A stretch of DNA of 6,882 nucleotides from an uncultured Eubacteriales bacterium (GTDB taxonomy: Bacteria; Bacillota; Clostridia; Oscillospirales; Oscillospiraceae), in contig ONVR01000286.1 in the NCBI GenBank assembly GCA_900321335.1, forward strand, positions 1-6,882, read 5' to 3'. Each line of letters opens with the position of its first letter. Position 1 is the first letter of the stretch. Shown in pieces: positions 1-5,927 of the stretch. Made by a program: the position numbers and the translations under genes. The notes under the pieces were generated by a model. That model saw only the letters and a program-made list of their open reading frames with translations. It was not told the origin of the DNA and searched no databases.

Positions 1-822
1 GCCACCACAGAGCAGATGACCAAGGCCATGAAGACCGTGGCTGTTTCCAAGTACAGCAAAGCCCTGGCCCTGGCGGAGGATTACAAGGCCTACGCCGACC
101 AGTGCGAGCATCTGCTGAGCCTTTTGGGCGGCCCGGAGCCCGTGACCCGAGAGGAGGAACCGGGCGATCCCGGAGCGGAAAAGGGCGTCTGCTACGTGGT
201 CATTACAGGCAATCGCGGCCTTTGCGGTATGTACAACCTGGAGCTGATGCGTTACCTGCAGAGTCTGATCGACGGTGAGGACCGGAAAGTCAGTATCGTC
301 ATGTGCGGCAAGTGGGGACAGGAAAACGCCGGACAGCTCACAGGCGCGGAGGTGATCCGCGATTTTACGCTGCATGACATGCCCGATTACGGGCAGGCCA
401 GAGCGCTGGCGGATTATATGATGCAGCTGTATCGCAGCGGAGCGTATGACCGGGTGGCGTTTGTGATCCAGCGGTTTCAAAACGTGCTGGTACAGGTGCC
501 GGAGACAGATCCCTTTCCGCCGAAGCAGGAGCAGACGGCGGGGGAAATCCAGCGGGATTACGTCTTTCTGCCGGATCGGCAGGCCCTGCGCCAAGAGCTG
601 ACAGAGCTGTGCATCGCGGCCTACGTTTACCGGCTGCTGCTCAACTGCGCCAAGGGCGTCCACGGCGCCACCTTGGCGGCCATGCGCACCGCCGCGGACA
701 ACTCCGGCGAGATGTACGAGGAGCTGTCCCAGCGCCTCAACCGGCTGCGTCAGATGTCCGCCACTACAGAGGTAATAGAGCTCTCCGGCGCCGCTGCCGC
801 GGAGCAGGAATCAGGTGCTTGA
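1..822 (+). CDS. atpG: ATP synthase F1 gamma subunit, 5' end missing
   Basis: This is the central rotor shaft of the F1 sector. It couples ion flow through membrane Fo to catalysis in the alpha3beta3 ring. The reading frame is open from base 1, and the first visible residues (ATTEQMTKAMKTVAVSK) match the conserved N-terminal helix that normally follows about 15-20 residues, so only a short N-terminus lies outside the window. The central Rossmann-like part contains ITGNRGLCGMYN, the family's S/T-x-RGLCG motif. The C-terminal helix carries AAMRTAADNSGEMYEEL and a following NRLRQ-x-x-TTEVIEL stretch, the most conserved part of the family, which inserts into the alpha3beta3 cavity. A short acidic/alanine tail (AAAAEQESGA) follows. 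The stop lies 3 bases before atpD, which fits the usual order atpA-atpG-atpD-atpC. The internal ATGs at 16 and 28 are not the true start. The family call is very secure. Confidence 0.96.
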   Translation, partial: ATTEQMTKAMKTVAVSKYSKALALAEDYKAYADQCEHLLSLLGGPEPVTREEEPGDPGAEKGVCYVVITGNRGLCGMYNLELMRYLQSLIDGEDRKVSIVMCGKWGQENAGQLTGAEVIRDFTLHDMPDYGQARALADYMMQLYRSGAYDRVAFVIQRFQNVLVQVPETDPFPPKQEQTAGEIQRDYVFLPDRQALRQELTELCIAAYVYRLLLNCAKGVHGATLAAMRTAADNSGEMYEELSQRLNRLRQMSATTEVIELSGAAAAEQESGA

Positions 823-825
823 TTT

Positions 826-2214
826 ATGGAAAACAGAGGAATCGTTACAAAAATATCCGGCTCCGTCATCGACGTGCAGTTTCCTGCGGGCTCGGACCTG
901 CCGGATATCAATCACGCCGTGGAGGTCCGGTGCGGAGACCGGCGGATCCTTTTGGAGTGCAACAGCCACATCGGAGACAGCACTGTGCGGTGCATTGCCC
1001 TGTTCCCCACAGACGGTCTGGCCCGGGGAGCCGAAGCGGTGAGTCTGGACCGGCCGGTGACGGTGCCGGTGGGGGAGGCGACCCTGGGGCGCATGCTCAA
1101 CGTCATCGGCGATCCCATCGACGAGCAGGGACCCGTAAACGCCGAGACCCGGTGGCCCATTCACCATAAGGCGCCTTCTTTTACGAAAATCACGTCCTCG
1201 TCCCAACTGCTGGAAACGGGCATTAAGGTCATCGACCTGATGACCCCCTATGCCAAGGGCGGCAAGATCGGCCTGTTCGGCGGCGCCGGTGTGGGCAAGA
1301 CCGTGCTCATCGAGGAGCTGATCCGCAACATCGCCTATGAGCACAGCGGTTATTCCGTCTTTGCCGGCGTGGGAGAGCGCTCCCGTGAGGGCAACGACCT
1401 GTATAACGAAATGCGGCAGTCCGGCGTGCTGGACAAGACCGCCATGGTTTTCGGCCAGATGAACGAGCCCCCCGGCGCCCGTCTGCGGGTGCCGCTGGCG
1501 GGACTGACCATCGCGGAATATTTCCGGGAGCAGTCCCATCAGGACGTACTGCTGTTTATCGACAACATTTTCCGTTTTACCCAGGCCGGCTCCGAGGTGT
1601 CGGCCCTGTTGGGCAGACTGCCCTCCGCCGTGGGCTACCAGCCCACCCTGGCTACGGAGATGGGCAAGCTCCAGGAGCGCATCGTGTCCACACGCAACGG
1701 CTCCATCACATCCGTGCAGGCTGTCTATGTTCCCGCGGATGATCTGACGGACCCGGCGCCGGCCACGACCTTCTCCCATCTGGACGCCACCACAGTGCTC
1801 TCCCGCGGCATTGCGGAACTGGGCATCTATCCGGCGGTGAGCCCTCTGGAGTCCGGCTCCCGGATGCTCACACCGGAGAGCGTGGGAAAGGACCACTATG
1901 AGACGGCCCAGGAGGTGCTGAAGATCCTCCAGCGCTATACGGAGCTGCAGGATATCATCGCCATTCTCGGCATGGACGAGCTGGGAGCGGAGGACAAGGC
2001 CATCGTCAACCGGGCCCGCCGGGTCCAGCGGTTTATGTCCCAGCCCTTCCACGTGGCGGAGCAGTTTACCGGCATTCCCGGCCGGTACGTGCCGGTAAAG
2101 GACACCATCAAGGGTTTCCAGGCCATTTTGTCCGGAGACTGCGATCAGGTGCCGGAGCAGGCCTTCCTGATGAAGGGCACCATTGAAGAGGTCCTGGAGG
2201 AGGCGCAGCGCTGA
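826..2214 (+). CDS. atpD: ATP synthase F1 beta subunit (catalytic)
   Basis: This is the catalytic subunit of F1, with three copies alternating with alpha and making or hydrolysing ATP. At 462 residues it is normal family length. The N-terminal beta-barrel (about 1-75) precedes the nucleotide-binding domain. Visible motifs are the P-loop GGAGVGKT (152-159), GERSREGNDL with the catalytic Glu184, Walker B LLFIDNIFRF (242-251, Asp246), and VPADDLTDPAPATTF (302-316). The C-terminal helical domain carries the DELSEED-loop equivalent, which here reads DELGAED (384-390). The usual PAVDPLDS-type signature reads PAVSPLESGSR (336-346). The ATG follows the atpG stop by 3 bases, with only a weak Shine-Dalgarno (AGGTG, 813-817), so translation is probably coupled to atpG. 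The stop overlaps the atpC start by one base (TGATG). Whether the enzyme is driven by protons or sodium cannot be told, because subunit c is outside the window. Confidence 0.98.
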   Translation: MENRGIVTKISGSVIDVQFPAGSDLPDINHAVEVRCGDRRILLECNSHIGDSTVRCIALFPTDGLARGAEAVSLDRPVTVPVGEATLGRMLNVIGDPIDEQGPVNAETRWPIHHKAPSFTKITSSSQLLETGIKVIDLMTPYAKGGKIGLFGGAGVGKTVLIEELIRNIAYEHSGYSVFAGVGERSREGNDLYNEMRQSGVLDKTAMVFGQMNEPPGARLRVPLAGLTIAEYFREQSHQDVLLFIDNIFRFTQAGSEVSALLGRLPSAVGYQPTLATEMGKLQERIVSTRNGSITSVQAVYVPADDLTDPAPATTFSHLDATTVLSRGIAELGIYPAVSPLESGSRMLTPESVGKDHYETAQEVLKILQRYTELQDIIAILGMDELGAEDKAIVNRARRVQRFMSQPFHVAEQFTGIPGRYVPVKDTIKGFQAILSGDCDQVPEQAFLMKGTIEEVLEEAQR

Positions 2215-2456
2215 TGGCCGTGCTTTCTCTGAAGATCACCAGCCCCGACGGGGTGCTGTGCGAGGATACGGCATCCTACGTCCGCCTGCAGGCCGCAGAC
2301 GGCAGCGTCGGCGTATTGCCCGGACACGCGCCCATGCTGGTGGCGCTGGTTAAGGGGAAGGTGTGCTACCGGAAGGACGGGGCGATGTATACCGTCGATG
2401 TGGATCGGGGCGTTGCCGAAATCAAGGACAACCGCATTGTGATCCTTTCCGGGTAA
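2214..2456 (+). CDS. atpC: ATP synthase F1 epsilon subunit, minimal form without C-terminal helices
   Basis: Epsilon sits at the foot of gamma, binds the c-ring, and in many bacteria inhibits ATP hydrolysis through two C-terminal helices. This 80-residue protein has the N-terminal beta-sandwich, including GSVGVLPGHAPML (30-42), the counterpart of the usual GELGILPGHAPLL, and the closing strands GVAEIKDNRIVILSG. It then stops, whereas typical epsilon subunits have about 130-140 residues. The stop is followed within 9 bases by a terminator stem, and no frame holds a helical-domain remnant, so this looks like real domain absence rather than a frameshift. The start ATG overlaps the atpD stop by one base, with a strong GGAGGAGG (2196-2203) 10 bases upstream. 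It is the last gene of the ATP synthase operon. Naturally short epsilons are known in some bacteria, Chlorobium being the example I recall. Confidence 0.93.
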   Translation: MAVLSLKITSPDGVLCEDTASYVRLQAADGSVGVLPGHAPMLVALVKGKVCYRKDGAMYTVDVDRGVAEIKDNRIVILSG

Positions 2457-2464
2457 ATAACAGG

Positions 2465-2502
2465 ATCCCCGCTGGACCGACAGGGTCCGGCGGGGATTTT
2501 TT
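2465..2502 (+). terminator. Rho-independent terminator of the ATP synthase operon
   Basis: A 14-bp stem (2465-2478 with 2484-2497), interrupted only by one G-T wobble (2473/2489), encloses a 5-base loop GACAG. A run of six T (2497-2502) follows. It starts 9 bases after the atpC stop, so it should end ATP synthase transcription before the pta promoter. Confidence 0.95.
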
Positions 2503-2535
2503 CCGGGAAAAACAGCAAAAAAATGCGTTTGTGTG

Positions 2536-2564
2536 TTGAGAGTGTTTTTCCATTGGTGTATAAT
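2536..2564 (+). promoter_or_regulatory. Sigma-70/SigA type promoter of pta
   Basis: The -35 box TTGAGA (2536-2541) and a perfect -10 box TATAAT (2559-2564) are separated by exactly 17 bases. Transcription would begin near 2571, leaving a leader of about 30 bases before the pta ATG. The position, just after the atpC terminator, implies that pta has its own transcription unit. No operator-like palindrome was seen around it. Confidence 0.88.
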
Positions 2565-2587
2565 AAAGTGTAAAATAAAATACAACT

Positions 2588-2593
2588 GGAGGA
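2588..2593 (+). promoter_or_regulatory. Ribosome binding site of pta
   Basis: GGAGGA lies 7 bases before the ATG at 2601. It fixes this ATG as the start and points to strong translation. Confidence 0.9.
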
Positions 2594-2600
2594 ATTCAAA

Positions 2601-3611
2601 ATGTTTGAAGGTCTGCTGAAAAACCTTGCCGAAACCCGGCGTAAGATTGTTTTCACCGAGGGAACGGACAACCGTATCCTGGAGGCTACCAGCCGTCTGC
2701 GGACGGAGGATCTCATGGACGTGATCCTGGTGGGAAACGTGGAGGCTGTCAAGGCCGCCGCCGAGGCCGGCAAGTATAACATTCAGGGCTGCGAGATCCT
2801 GGACCCCGCCACCTACGAGGGCATGGACGAGATGGTCGAGCAGATGGTCGCCCTGCGCAAGGGCAAGATGACCGCCGACGAGTGCCGGGCCGCCCTGGCC
2901 AAGGGCAACTATTTCGGCACCATGCTGGTGAAAATGGGCAAGGCCGACGCTCTGCTGGGCGGCGCCACCTACTCCACCGCCGATACTGTCCGTCCCGCTC
3001 TGCAGCTGGTGAAGACCAGGAAGGGAGCCAATCTGGTAAGCTCCTGCTTCATCCTCTACCGGGAGGGCGCAAACGGCCCTGAGAAGCTCTGCATGGGCGA
3101 CTGCGCCATCAACATTGACTACCAGGATAAAGTGGACAAGGACGGCAACGTGGTGCTCACCGCAGCCCAGCAGCTGGCTGAGGTGGCTGTGGAGTCCGCC
3201 AGAACGGCCAGGTTCTTCGGCATCGACCCCAAGGTTGCCGTGCTCTCCTTCTCCACCAAGGGCTCCGGCAAGGGCGGCACCGTGCAGCTCTCCCATGACA
3301 CCGTGGAAGAGGCCAGAAAGCTGGATCCCGAGCTGAATATCGACGGCGAGATGCAGTTCGACGCTGCCGTCTCTCCCACCGTGGGTCAGCTCAAGTTCCC
3401 CGGCTCCAAGGTTGCCGATTACGCCAACACCTTCATCTTCCCCCTCATCGAGGCGGGCAACATCGGCTACAAGATCGCCCAGCGTCTGGGCGGCTTCGAG
3501 GCCTACGGCCCCATCCTCCAGGGCCTCAACGCCCCCATCAACGACCTGTCCCGGGGCTGCAACGCCGAGGAGGTCTACAAGATGGCCATCATCACCGCCG
3601 GCATGGCGTAA
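2601..3611 (+). CDS. pta: Phosphate acetyltransferase (EC 2.3.1.8)
   Basis: This cytoplasmic enzyme interconverts acetyl-CoA plus phosphate and acetyl phosphate plus CoA. With acetate kinase it gives ATP by substrate-level phosphorylation. At 336 residues it is the short, single-domain form typical of Firmicutes, lacking the regulatory N-terminal domains of enteric Pta. Diagnostic stretches are FTEGTDNRILEA (18-29), LLGGATYSTADTVRPALQ (118-135), LSFSTKGSGKG (215-225), DGEMQFDAA (248-256) and GPILQGLNAPINDLSRGC (303-320). The last contains the Ser317-Arg318 pair that corresponds to catalytic residues of the Methanosarcina enzyme. Seven residues after the Ser, where relatives usually have Asp, there is Glu324. 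Phosphate butyryltransferase is a related alternative, but the NDLSRGC motif favours Pta. The gene has its own promoter, ribosome site and terminator, and no ackA lies next to it in this window. Confidence 0.95.
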   Translation: MFEGLLKNLAETRRKIVFTEGTDNRILEATSRLRTEDLMDVILVGNVEAVKAAAEAGKYNIQGCEILDPATYEGMDEMVEQMVALRKGKMTADECRAALAKGNYFGTMLVKMGKADALLGGATYSTADTVRPALQLVKTRKGANLVSSCFILYREGANGPEKLCMGDCAINIDYQDKVDKDGNVVLTAAQQLAEVAVESARTARFFGIDPKVAVLSFSTKGSGKGGTVQLSHDTVEEARKLDPELNIDGEMQFDAAVSPTVGQLKFPGSKVADYANTFIFPLIEAGNIGYKIAQRLGGFEAYGPILQGLNAPINDLSRGCNAEEVYKMAIITAGMA

Positions 3612-3632
3612 GGGAATCAACCGCAGATATTC

Positions 3633-3664
3633 AAACCGGGAAGCGACACCGCTTCCCGGTTTTT
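3633..3664 (+). terminator. Rho-independent terminator of pta
   Basis: A perfect 13-bp stem (3633-3645 with 3650-3662) has a 4-base loop ACAC and a T run at 3660-3664. It starts 21 bases after the pta stop. The matching A run at its left foot is short (3 A), so it acts mainly on the plus strand. Confidence 0.93.
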
Positions 3665-3669
3665 GCGCG

Positions 3670-3705
3670 AAAAAGCAGCAAGCCGCGAAGACTTGCTGCT
3701 TTTTT
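3670..3705. terminator. Bidirectional terminator between convergent pta and symporter gene
   Basis: A perfect 13-bp stem (3670-3682 with 3692-3704) has a 9-base loop. The stem begins with five A and ends in six T (3700-3705), so either strand yields a hairpin with a U tract. On the minus strand it lies about 20 bases past the symporter stop and is that gene's only visible terminator. On the plus strand it backs up the pta terminator. Confidence 0.9.
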
Positions 3706-3723
3706 CTGTTGAAAGGCTGCCCG

Positions 3724-5169
3724 TCAGGCCAGCTTGTGTTTGTCTTTGCCCACGGCCAGACCGATAAACATGACGACCAAACCCACAACGATGCCGGGGA
3801 ATACGGCCGCCAGAGGGAACGTAATGGTTCCGTTGAGCTTGAGTACGCCGTAGATCAGGGCCACGATGGAGCCGGCCACCACAGATATCATGGCGAACTT
3901 GCTGCTGACCTTGTCCTTTGCCCAGATCAGGAAGCACAAGGGAGCAAACACGGTACAGCCGCGCAGAGCCATGGACAGGAAAGCGTAGTCCTGAATCGTG
4001 TCATTGGGCAGCACACAGGTGAGAACGCCGGCCACAGCCAAAACGATCACAATGAGGATCTTGTTGACGCTGTCGAATTTCTTTGCGTTGCCGGCCTTAC
4101 CCTTGTTGAGTAAATCCCGGTTGACAACTGTGGCAATGCCGAGAGCCAAACCGGCGCCAGTGCCGACGGAGGCAATAAACAGAGCGCCCAGCATGATGCC
4201 GCCCAGAACACTGGGGATACCGGAGTAGTCGATGATGAAACTGGTCAGGGCTGTTTTCGCCAAAATGCTGCTGCTGGCGGCAGCGGTGGCGGGGTCTACG
4301 ACGCTGCGCATATACAGGCCGACCAGAATGCCGAACACGCCGATAATGGGGATCAGGATGGTGGAGATCAGCGCGCCGATGCGGGCGTCACGATCGGACC
4401 TGGCGTTCAAAATTGCCTGCGCGTAGGTCTGAGTCGTCAGAACGCCCAGGATCAGGGACAGGCAGGAGCCGAAGTCAGTCCAGAAGCCGCGGCCAAAAAG
4501 GCTCCAGAGATTTCGATCAATGACGGCGCCGTCCTTGCTCTGAATCACAAGACCGTTGACCGTGGAGGTGAAGCCGCTGACGCCGCCGCAGAATTTCAGA
4601 ACGATAATGCCGCAGATGACCATGGTCAAATACAGCAGAACGGTCTTCAGAATGCCCACGATACCGGCACCCTTGGTGCCGCCGAATACCACATAAAGCA
4701 CCATAAAAACGGCGGAGATAATGATGGTCCATACGTCACCCAGCTTAGGCCAGATCACCAGGACCACAGAAGAGGCTGCCACCAGCTGGGACAGGATGTT
4801 GATAAAGGTGCCGACGCTGTTGAGCACGGTGGCGGCCATGCCGACGCCGGAACCGTACTCATCGCGAACCATACCCACCAACGTGGGGCTGTTCTGACGG
4901 CGCAGCGGTTTTACGTAGATCAGGGCAAGCACCAGGCATCCCAGTCCGCCGCCCAGGGTAAACCACCATGCCGTCATACCGTAGTTGAAGGCAAGCTGGG
5001 CGGTGCCTACAGTGGACGTGCCGCCCACCAGGGTACCCATGATCAGACCGGCGGCAACGCCGAAACCGATTTTGCCGGAGCCGGCTTTCTTCTTCATGCC
5101 CGTGCCGATGGCAAGGCCGACAATAGCGGCGATAGCGATGACAAGGCCGATAATAAGACCTGTATCCAT
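3724..5169 (-). CDS. Sodium:solute symporter family (SSS) permease, substrate unknown
   Basis: This is an integral membrane protein of 481 residues with about 12-13 hydrophobic segments, fitting the SSS family (PutP/PanF/SGLT type, LeuT fold), which imports small solutes with Na+. Segments start at about 3-24, 36-60, 65-85, 112-138, 145-163, 168-193, 233-255, 265-288, 305-345, 368-388, 395-415, 425-443 and 450-473. Segment 2 carries GGTSTVGTAQ (49-58), a broken-helix motif near the family's Na+ and substrate site. ASVGTGAGLALGIATVVNRD (333-352) matches the family's helix with Ser/Thr Na+ ligands followed by an R-D end. I chose the ATG at 5169 because AAAGGAG (5178-5184) lies 8 bases before it. 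An upstream in-frame ATG at 5226 would have to be translated through the intergenic hairpin. It follows the CoA-transferase genes on the same strand. An amino acid or carboxylate substrate is inference only. Confidence 0.85.
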   Translation of the reverse strand: MDTGLIIGLVIAIAAIVGLAIGTGMKKKAGSGKIGFGVAAGLIMGTLVGGTSTVGTAQLAFNYGMTAWWFTLGGGLGCLVLALIYVKPLRRQNSPTLVGMVRDEYGSGVGMAATVLNSVGTFINILSQLVAASSVVLVIWPKLGDVWTIIISAVFMVLYVVFGGTKGAGIVGILKTVLLYLTMVICGIIVLKFCGGVSGFTSTVNGLVIQSKDGAVIDRNLWSLFGRGFWTDFGSCLSLILGVLTTQTYAQAILNARSDRDARIGALISTILIPIIGVFGILVGLYMRSVVDPATAAASSSILAKTALTSFIIDYSGIPSVLGGIMLGALFIASVGTGAGLALGIATVVNRDLLNKGKAGNAKKFDSVNKILIVIVLAVAGVLTCVLPNDTIQDYAFLSMALRGCTVFAPLCFLIWAKDKVSSKFAMISVVAGSIVALIYGVLKLNGTITFPLAAVFPGIVVGLVVMFIGLAVGKDKHKLA

Positions 5170-5177
5170 AAGTCTCT

Positions 5178-5184
5178 CTCCTTT
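5178..5184 (-). promoter_or_regulatory. Ribosome binding site fixing the symporter start
   Basis: Read on the minus strand it is AAAGGAG, 8 bases before the ATG at 5169. The same heptamer at the same 8-base spacing precedes the TTG start of the CoA-transferase alpha subunit, which supports both start choices. Confidence 0.88.
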
Positions 5185-5203
5185 GTGATTATTACGGAAA
5201 AGC

Positions 5204-5230
5204 CAATGTGCCGCACAGGGCGGCACATTG
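5204..5230 (-). terminator. Intercistronic hairpin, possible weak terminator or mRNA-processing element
   Basis: A perfect 11-bp inverted repeat (5204-5214 with 5220-5230) has a 5-base loop. On the minus strand it is followed by GCTTTTCC, a run of only four T offset by two bases from the stem, so termination would be partial at best. It lies 34 bases past the CoA-transferase beta stop and 34 bases before the symporter start. It could reduce read-through into the symporter or protect the 3' end of the upstream message. Confidence 0.6.
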
Positions 5231-5264
5231 AAGATAACAAAGAGTCCTCTCTGTTATTGAAGCG

Positions 5265-5927
5265 TTATTCCATGCAGCCGATGTGCTCGGGAATGATCAG
5301 GTCAGCGGCAGTCTTGGAGACGACCTCCTCAACGGTCACGTTGGGAGCCAGCTCCTCCAGAACCAGACCGGCTTCTGTACGGTGCAGAACACACAGCTCG
5401 GTGACGATGTAGTCCACCTCGTTGGCCGCAGTCAAAGGCAGGGTGCACTTTTTCAGGATCTTGGGATTGCCGTGCTTATCACAGTGCTCAGTAGTCACGA
5501 TGACGATCTTGGCACCAGAGACCAGATCCATGGCGCCGCCCATACCGGCACAGGTCTTGCCGGGGACCATCCAGTTGGCCAGATTGCCCTCCTGGTCCAC
5601 CTCGTAGGCGCCCAGAACGGTGGCCGCCACATGGCCGCCGCGGATCAGACCGAAGGAGTCAAAGCTGGAGAAGCAGCAGCCGCCCTCGCGGATGCCGGAC
5701 ACGTTGCCGGAAGCGTCCACGATGTCGATATCGCACTCGTCCTCGTTCTCGGGAGGAAGGGTGATGCCCAGAATGCCGTTTTCAGACTCAACCCAGACGT
5801 CGATGTCTTCGGGAATGTAGTCCAGGCACAGAACGGGCATACCGATACCCAGGTTCACAACGTCGCCGTCCTGGAAGAATTTTGCGGTTCTCTTGGCAAT
5901 AAAATGCCTGATTTCGTTTCTATCCAT
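5265..5927 (-). CDS. atoA: CoA-transferase beta subunit (AtoA/CtfB type), probably butyryl-CoA:acetoacetate CoA-transferase
   Basis: This is subunit B of a family I CoA-transferase (3-oxoacid, acetate or butyrate CoA-transferases). It carries the catalytic Glu that forms the glutamyl-CoA thioester. At 220 residues it is normal length. Visible motifs are VNLGIGMP (24-31), ESENGILGI (47-55) with the catalytic Glu49, and SSFDSFGLIRGGHVAATVLG (87-106). NLANWMVPGK and GMGGAMDLVSGAK follow, typical of the CoA-binding half. The residue before S-E-N-G is Glu47, where relatives usually have His or Gln. The ATG overlaps the alpha-subunit stop by one base (TAATG), with GGAGG (5938-5942) 10 bases upstream, so the two subunits are translationally coupled. 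The physiological acids cannot be read from sequence. Acetoacetate and butyrate are inferred from the Kce-like gene upstream, and acetate CoA-transferase is the main alternative. Confidence 0.93.
   Translation of the reverse strand: MDRNEIRHFIAKRTAKFFQDGDVVNLGIGMPVLCLDYIPEDIDVWVESENGILGITLPPENEDECDIDIVDASGNVSGIREGGCCFSSFDSFGLIRGGHVAATVLGAYEVDQEGNLANWMVPGKTCAGMGGAMDLVSGAKIVIVTTEHCDKHGNPKILKKCTLPLTAANEVDYIVTELCVLHRTEAGLVLEELAPNVTVEEVVSKTAADLIIPEHIGCME

Noticed and set aside
609..1169. Plus-strand open frame across the atpG/atpD junction
   Set aside because: It is an Arg- and Gly-rich shift frame over two secure genes, with no ribosome site or family resemblance.
811..2052. 413-codon open frame on the minus strand opposite atpD
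   Set aside because: It is a mirror frame of GC-rich atpD codons. The translation is rich in His, Gly and Arg with no recognisable domain, and it lies wholly over a certain gene.
2457..2600. Possible riboswitch or small RNA between atpC and pta
   Set aside because: The gap is fully explained by a terminator, a promoter and a leader of about 30 bases, which is too short for a riboswitch.
2145..3788. 547-codon open frame on the minus strand opposite pta and atpC
   Set aside because: It runs through two terminators, a promoter and three real gene ends, and has low-complexity composition typical of antisense frames.
3412..4113. 233-codon plus-strand frame from inside pta into the symporter region
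   Set aside because: It reads pta out of frame, then the terminators, then the antisense of the symporter. It has no domain.
5167..5226. Upstream ATG at 5226 extending the symporter by 19 residues
   Set aside because: It begins inside the hairpin stem, has no Shine-Dalgarno, and adds a polar, non-family sequence. The ATG at 5169 has an ideal site.
5170..5264. Separate minus-strand promoter for the symporter
   Set aside because: A TAATAA-like -10 exists, but no acceptable -35 lies at 16-18 bases. I cannot support it, though it is not excluded.
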